A stretch of 64,000 nucleotides of DNA from Metridium senile (Eukaryota > Cnidaria > Anthozoa > Actiniaria > Metridiidae): the NCBI GenBank assembly GCA_949775045.1, contig OX459096.1:39417316-39481315 (forward strand), given 5' to 3'. The position numbers were made by a program, and so were the translations under genes. The notes beneath the pieces were generated by a model. That model worked only from the letters and a program-made list of their open reading frames with translations. It searched no databases and had not been told where the DNA came from. Positions 58,048-64,000 of the stretch are shown here, piece by piece (position 1 is the first letter of the stretch; every line of letters begins with the position of its first letter).

Positions 58048-58406
58048 CGTTTAGGCCTACCCTGGGGCCTAAGATCGCCGTTATTTTGGGCGATCTTGGG
58101 CGATTTTAGGAAACTTAGCCATATTAAAGTTGGCGGTCTTGGGTGATCTTAGGCGACCTTACGAGAGTTTAGGAACCTTAGCCATATTTGTGATGCCGAT
58201 CCTAGGCGATATCAGGCGTTCTTAGGCGACCTTGGGCGATCTTGAGCGATCTTAGGCGATCTTGAGCGATCAGTAAGCGATCTTGAGCAATCTTAGGCGA
58301 TCTTGAGCAATCTTAGGCGATCTTGGGCGATCTTGGGCGATCTTGGGCGATCTTGGGCGATCTTGAGCGATCTTAGGCGATCTCAGGGCCCGAAGTAGGC
58401 CTACGT
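58048..58406. repeat. 11-bp GGCGATCTT minisatellite between inverted ends
   Basis: About 20 or more copies of TTGGGCGATC/TTAGGCGATC/TTGAGCGATC at 58085-58385. It is bounded by ACGTTTAGGCCTACC and, inverted, ACGTAGGCCTACTT, so it could be a MITE whose interior became a minisatellite. Confidence 0.8.
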
Positions 58407-59291
58407 TTCCAACGTTAGCACTTTATCAAAAGTAAAAAAAGGAATATCTGTTGTAATATATATCGGGAATCAATAGACACTATGCATAAAGAGAAAGGAC
58501 TGGGAACGAGCACCATGAACAATAAAATATTTCAATAATATTTTTCAATTACAAGAAAGAGCATGTCTAGATTAGTAATTTGGTTGAGTTATGGTGTCAT
58601 GTATTAAATCACTGCAGAGTTATCAGCATTTGAAATGTACCAAAAACATGAAAACGAGGCTCGTCAGCCCAAATTTCAAATTTTCAGTCAAATCCTTGTA
58701 AATTCAAACAGCTGTAGCTTTTTATCATTTTATGTTACTAAATTAAAACTTTGGAATATTACTAATTTCAATGTGCTCTTTCTAATGAAAGCATTGTTGT
58801 ATTCTAAAACTGATTAACTATGATATGTTCATTGCCACGCCTTTATGCATAGGGTGTATAGCTGCTATTCATTCTAGACAACGTAATTCACTGCCATTAT
58901 ACACAGCATATTTACTAGCGACCAACAGAATTATCCAAAAGATTTTGATATTTTGTTGTTTTGCTTTGATCCAATGTTTTAAACTTTCTAGTATCTATTA
59001 TTGCATACATGTCAAGCTACAGGACTTCCTTTGATTGATATGTTAACCAAAAATTATATGATAGTCCACTGACCCCTAGGTAATGTATTTGCGACCAGAC
59101 CTGCATACGAATTCACCAAAGTTGTTAGCTTTGAGCCCGTGCATTTTTGTAATGCGGTATTGTATAAAAATATAAATAAAACGAATGGAAATTCCCAGCT
59201 CGCCGTTCATTCAACCAACATTCGCATGCATTTCGATTTTTTTTTTATTTTCATAAAAACAGTACGTGTCAAAGGTATTTGAATATATTGA
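58407..59291. other. Intergenic, no gene seen
   Basis: Short open frames at 58635-59034 show no conserved features. Confidence 0.4.
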
Positions 59292-59471
59292 AAGAAGAAA
59301 ATAAACAACGGATTAAGAGTGCAATGTTCATGTGAAGCTTTGCACCTTGATAACCAATCCAGAGAAGTGGTTCAGGCATTGCAGGCATCCAAAACACTTG
59401 TCAGAGCTGCACAGCTGGCATCACTTGCTCTTCTAGAAGAAATGAGAACTAAGGAAAAAGATTTAGAATAG
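59292..59471 (+). pseudogene. Orphan open frame, exon-like helical fragment
   Basis: The frame is open from 59292 and reads REVVQALQASKTLVRAAQ, then LASLALLEEMRTKEKDLE and a stop. The Ala/Leu/Glu pattern looks like a real helix-rich exon. There is no ATG nearby and no clear acceptor, so this is probably an exon or transposon remnant. I do not recognise the family. Confidence 0.3.
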
Positions 59472-60327
59472 CTTCTCTTGAGATATTTTGGACTTGAACG
59501 ACGATTCAATGAACTTTTGAAGTTGTGAAGTTGACCGTCGTCCCTAATGGCTTCTAAACCTATGTAAAACCCGCACTGACCAATTATCATTTTGAGGGGA
59601 GCCTCGACGTATTAAAAAAAAATGTTTTTGATACTTTACATTTTCAAGAATGATTTTATTTTATTGACGAAAATTGTTATATCATGTTGTAAAGATTGTT
59701 GTTTTACTTTCGATTTTTCTGATCGAAAAAAATCATTCGTACCCTACTCTACTGAGGAAGGTTATGGTGCGCAATTTTTTCCTGTCATGGGCTAAGCTAA
59801 CAACTTGAGCATGTTAGCTTCGCGCTGATTGGCTAGTTACATTTTCTTGTATTATCTAGCCATAACAGGAATACCTAAATCGTCAATATTTTTGCACAGG
59901 AAACCCAAGCTCATGCTCCGGGGAGGGCAGATATTTTAAAAGTCGTTATCTGAACGATTACAATGACTTTTATGTCATGGAATTACTTTTATAATTTCAT
60001 GGCACATCAAAATATTTTGTTTGTTTGTTTTATATGTTGTCAGATGATGAGATTGGGCTCCCTGTGGTTATTGCAGTTGACGATGGTTGAAAATTTAAAA
60101 GGTATATATTCCTTTATATTCTATATTCTTTTGAAATTGCTTGACCACGCGGCGTCTATATAAAAATAAATGATGATGGGCTTCGAAAGAAAATTACCCC
60201 ATTCTTTCATAAAAATAGATAAATAAAAATGACAAAAAATGACACCTTTAACTGTACGACCTGGATATTGGCCTATGCGGTTAGCGGTAGCAATCTCTAT
60301 TGTTATGGCTTCATTGTATTAATTTAC
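59472..60327. other. Intergenic, no gene seen
   Basis: No supported gene or repeat in this stretch. Confidence 0.4.
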
Positions 60328-60440
60328 CCTGGGTACCAGAGGTAATTTTTGGTACTTGCTTTAGTGTTTGTAAATCTGACCGTTTGTGACACAACGAGAA
60401 ATAAATCTCTGGTCAAATGAGCTTAGAACCTTAGTGAGAG
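60328..60440 (-). mobile_element. Fragment related to 57115-57224, inverted
   Basis: ACCCTGGGTACCAGAGGTAA then GTTTGTAAATCTGACCGTTTG and CTCTGGTCAAATGAGCTTA match 57128-57223 in reverse orientation. Confidence 0.7.
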
Positions 60441-60644
60441 ACCACAGGAAATTCGAAGAATAAAAAAAAATCAAATTAATCAGAATATCAAAGGAGACTG
60501 TACTGTATTACTAAACCAAGGAAACAAATCGATTATAATTGTATACTTTTAATATTATGAATATAATTAGTTGACTCCGCAGTTAAAGTACAAAAATATA
60601 TATCAGTTTATCTTAGGATTAAGTGCCACTCTCGTTAAATAAAG

Positions 60645-60689
60645 ATATTATTATTATCATCATCATCATCATCATTATTATTATTATTA

Positions 60690-60771
<82 letters not shown>

Positions 60772-60782
60772 CATTATTATCT
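60645..60782. repeat. (TTA)n microsatellite
   Basis: About 40 ATT units with a few ATC interruptions. Confidence 0.95.
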
Positions 60783-61066
60783 GCTACCATAAATCTTATT
60801 CAATGTTCTATTTAAAAATTCGACCCGGAGCTATATCTTAAAAAACTGGCTTTTTCAATCAAAACTGAAGAATCGTACGATGGCGTCATTCAGCGCGCAC
60901 ACTTCAAAATGCTCAAGTGAGTTAAGGGCTGAGTCAGGCAGCCATTTTTCATAAAATGTTAGTTAAACTGATTTCAATCTTTGTTTCAAAAGTTAAATCA
61001 TATAACTTAGGTAAATGTTAGTTTTTAATGAAAGTGTGAAAAGTGATGCCAGTATGATATCCCATT

Positions 61067-61460
61067 GGTCACGTGACCAGCTACATAGTCCAGAAAGGCT
61101 CAAAATTTCATAGCAAAATGGGGTAGATAGAGTCACCAGCCAGATTGATGCAATATATGTTATTAGGTTACGTTTGTAAACGTCATTCAAACTTGGCCTA
61201 GAATGGTTGTCCATCATTGATTGTTTAGGAGATATTTGCCTAAAAGGGTCACGTGACCAATCAACATATTCACAAATGTGCATTTTTCTCTTTGCCGTTT
61301 AGATGGAGTCATTCATTCTGGGCATTCTCCTGATTCTGGGCCAAAACATATTCAACAATATGACTTTAACATTTTAAGACATAAAAATAATTGAAATTAT
61401 TGCAATAAATTAACCCCGTTTTCAAAGTTTCCGTTTTACAGCCTTTCTGGTCACGTGACC
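61067..61460. promoter_or_regulatory. Three GGTCACGTGACC palindromes
   Basis: Identical 12-bp palindromes lie at 61067-61078, 61247-61258 and 61449-61460. Their core CACGTG is an E-box, and GTCACGTGAC is bound by MiT/TFE- and USF-type bHLH-zipper factors in other animals. Function here is inferred; they could also be repeats within a decayed element. Confidence 0.5.
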
Positions 61461-61504
61461 ACCAAATTGTAATTATTTCCAACTCAAAATGTAAAGGAGC
61501 CTAA

Positions 61505-61982
61505 AGGCCGATTTAGACAGTACGATTTTCGCCTAAGTCTATCGCATGCAACCTTCTCACGCAATACATACAACTCAATCGTACAGTGTAAATCAAGCCC
61601 ACAACTTGTCTACGACAGACGCATACAACACGAAAAAAGTCGTAGGATTTTAAAACATGGGTTTTTTTAGACAAAATGGCGGAGAAAACAAAGCTGACAG
61701 CTCTGCTGATATTTCGACGAAAAAGAAAGGGAAAAGAGTCAGAAATATATCATTCTTTACTACCGAAAGAACAGAAAGACTTACTACCTAGCGGAGCAAG
61801 GAACCAGTACTTTTCCAATGCTCATATAAAGATTATTTGAAGAAAGGTGCAAGGCTGGCTTCACTCGAAATCGTACGAGACTTTTCCGTGTGTTGTGCGA
61901 CAAGTTGTGCATGTGTAAATCAGCAGCAAGTCAAGTTGCATGAGATAGACTTAGGCGAAAATCGTACAGTCTAAATCGGCCT
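61505..61982. mobile_element. PIF/Harbinger-type element, 478 bp, TAA duplication
   Basis: AGGCCGATTTAGAC followed by GTACGATTTTCGCCTAAGTC forms nearly perfect inverted ends of about 45 bp. TAA lies on both sides (61502-61504 and 61983-61985). It keeps a short coding remnant. Confidence 0.85.
61676..61840 (+). pseudogene. First-exon remnant inside the Harbinger-type element
   Basis: An ATG in a good context (ACAAAATGGCG) opens 54 codons starting MAEKTKLTALLIFRRKRKG and ending HIKII. The basic N-terminus resembles first exons of element-encoded proteins, so the MITE seems to derive from a larger Harbinger element by internal deletion. No catalytic motif is present. Confidence 0.4.
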
Positions 61983-62520
61983 TAATAGTCACTTGGGTTC
62001 CAAAATATATTTTAGTACATAGAATATTGATGAAGTTATTGCAATTTTAGTATTTTTCGCTTTGACATAAAATCACAGGCCTTTACTCACACATCACAAT
62101 TTACTTTACGAGTCAAAGAAAAACAATATATTTAGTACTGGCTATAAGAAGAAATAGAAGAATCATAAAACGTTTCGTTTTCAAACAACAATTTTTCAAA
62201 ACCGGCCATTTTCGCTACCAGTGGACTATTACCAATAGACTATTAGTAGAATAGCCAATCAGAATGCAGGATTCGTGATAGACCACTAGTTGGTTTATGC
62301 TAGTATATTTTAGTTCCAAAGTAAAAGAGTTTTAGTTACAAATATTTCGAAATTTTCATTCATCCTCCCAAAATTCTTCAATCAATTTAGGCGTGGTTTT
62401 TCCTTCATTAAATACCTTTATTTCTAATAATAGTATTTCTAATAATTCTATTTCCAGAGGGCGAAAACACCTATTTATCTATGTATGTTAATAATAGATC
62501 TATGCTATGTATAATATATT

Positions 62521-62697
62521 ACGCAAGAACGCCAGAACGCAAGAACACAAGAACGCCAGAACGCAAGAACACAAGAACGCAAGAACGCAAGAACGCAAGA
62601 ACGCAAGAACGCAAGAACGCAAGAACGCAAGAACGCAAGAACGCAAGAACGCAAGAACGCAAGAACGCAAGAACGTAAGAATTCAAGAACGCAAGAA
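62521..62697. repeat. (AAGAACGC)n minisatellite
   Basis: About 20 units of the 8-bp AAGAACGC with variants CCAGAACGC and CACAAGAA at the left edge. The Arg/Thr/Gln/Lys/Asn frames are artefacts. Confidence 0.95.
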
Positions 62698-63177
62698 ACG
62701 AATGAAAAAGGCTCAATATTTTGTCATGATAAAAATATTATTTTTTATGCATTGTCAGAAATTAATTAGGGTGTGTCCTGACGTTTCGGAACTAGTTCTT
62801 AAATATTTTCGGAGTAAACAGTTTGTCAGTAAGATACAGAACAAAAGTCACGCAGTTCTCTACTTGAAATGCAAATTGTCCATATTTTTTCATTAGAGAA
62901 AACCTGTGTAAGAAAACCTGTGAGGTTTGAATATGTTTCTTGGTTTCCCTTAAACGTTGTATATTTTACAAACTATTTTTACTATTATAATTGTTATCAA
63001 CTATTATAGTTTCTTCTTTATAGAGGTTATTTTCTTATTGTTTCGCTATGCACATAATATCTATAGTCCCACCCCTACCCCCATGAATATGTTGTCTAAA
63101 ATTAATGTGATTTGCGTAAGAAAAAACAAGTCAACTATAATCCCTTTCCCAAAAAGCTTGCTACGCAGGCTAGAGAA

Positions 63178-63276
<99 letters not shown>

Positions 63277-63292
63277 TATAATAATAATAATA

Positions 63293-63351
<59 letters not shown>

Positions 63352-63365
63352 AATAATAATGATAA
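63178..63365. repeat. (AAT)n followed by (GAT)n microsatellite
   Basis: About 39 AAT units change to about 19 GAT units at 63294, then back to AAT. The Asn/Asp frame is an artefact. Confidence 0.95.
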
Positions 63366-64000
63366 TATAACGTTCTTAGATACGCATATCCGAACTCTAT
63401 GCGTTTACATTGTTGAATTGTTGAATTGTCAAAGTCAAGTTTCACACGCGGGGTATTTCAATAACGACCTTTAGGTCCTAGACATATAGACATACTTGAT
63501 AAAGTCCCTAAACTGAGTCAATCTAATTTACTTCTGTAAAAAAATAAATGATTCAAAAGCGCATTCTATCAAGTTCAAAGTAATCTACCCAACTCTAAGT
63601 TTGCGAAATTCTTATAAAATTATTAATAATACCATTATGTTGTAATCAAAGTGAAACCATCTGTTCTCATAGTTAAGAGAAGTGTAACTCAGCCTGACTT
63701 GACCTGGAAATCCTGCTCCAAGGACTCGAGATGAAATTAATCAGTGTCATCGGTGTATTTCGATCTGTTGGGTATATCTACCAGGCATTGTTCGATGTCA
63801 GTTTTCCTGTGTTGACCACAAGGCATACAAAAAACATCCTACAACGGCATGTTGAACAATAAAACTCTAAAAGTAATGCTACTGTTGCCAGTTTTAAGAT
63901 TCATCGTTTAATAATTGTTTTAGTTTTATCAAAAACAATTTATGTATATATAAATAAATTTGAATATAATTTGAATGTTTTTCGTTGAATTTATTAATTC
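63366..64000. other. Intergenic to window end, no gene seen
   Basis: No supported feature on either strand. Confidence 0.4.

Noticed and set aside
62521..62697. CRISPR-like direct repeats
   Set aside because: There are no spacers; units abut directly, and the sequence is animal DNA.
62481..62896. Arg/Thr/Gln/Lys-rich 129-codon frame
   Set aside because: Encoded by the AAGAACGC minisatellite.

Overview
This is AT-rich animal DNA with small spliced genes, many simple repeats and a heavy transposon load. The only clear developmental gene is an even-skipped/Evx homeobox gene on the minus strand (44685-47046). An Evx gene together with compact introns and Crypton, ISL2EU, CACTA and MULE elements suggests an early-branching metazoan, most likely a cnidarian (anthozoan). 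This is inference, because no species-specific marker is visible.

Layout. Positions 635-27722 and 27944-30383 are two copies of one 2.4-kb segment. The second copy is nearly intact. The first was expanded to about 27 kb by three later insertions: a 22.25-kb CACTA-type element (1318-23568, 3-bp target duplication GGA), a 1.74-kb Mutator-type foldback element (24143-25882, 9-bp duplication) and a truncated LINE (26778-27456). The 28-kb copy shows the empty site of each. The CACTA element is itself a host. It carries a complete 8.4-kb MULE transposon (7790-16198) with 527-bp terminal inverted repeats. That MULE has an apparently intact eight-exon gene for a 1188-residue transposase-SWIM-Ulp1-PHD protein. 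The CACTA element also holds several MITEs, two satellite-like arrays (about 515-bp and exactly 503-bp units) and a LINE that landed in the 503-bp array.

Positions 31090-33691 hold a complete three-exon flavin-containing monooxygenase (FMO) gene. It is followed by a partial duplicate (exon 2 at 34600-34756, exon 3 at 41498-42297) that lacks exon 1. The duplicate's intron carries a 6.3-kb insertion cluster: an ISL2EU-type element (THAP + DDE remnant and a YqaJ/SWIM nuclease gene with one premature stop) and a Crypton tyrosine-recombinase gene with a 542-codon open frame. Both FMO copies are followed by TGTGATTG-like minisatellites.

From 47 kb to the end there is no convincing protein gene. 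This stretch, upstream of Evx, has simple repeats, MITEs (TAA-, TTA- and TA-flanked), minisatellites, three copies of the 12-bp palindrome GGTCACGTGACC and a few weak exon candidates. It may include regulatory DNA for Evx, but nothing in the sequence proves that.

The genes do not form a pathway. The window is mainly a record of nested transposition beside a developmental gene and a duplicated detoxification-type enzyme. All exon structures were read by hand from splice signals and reading-frame phase.
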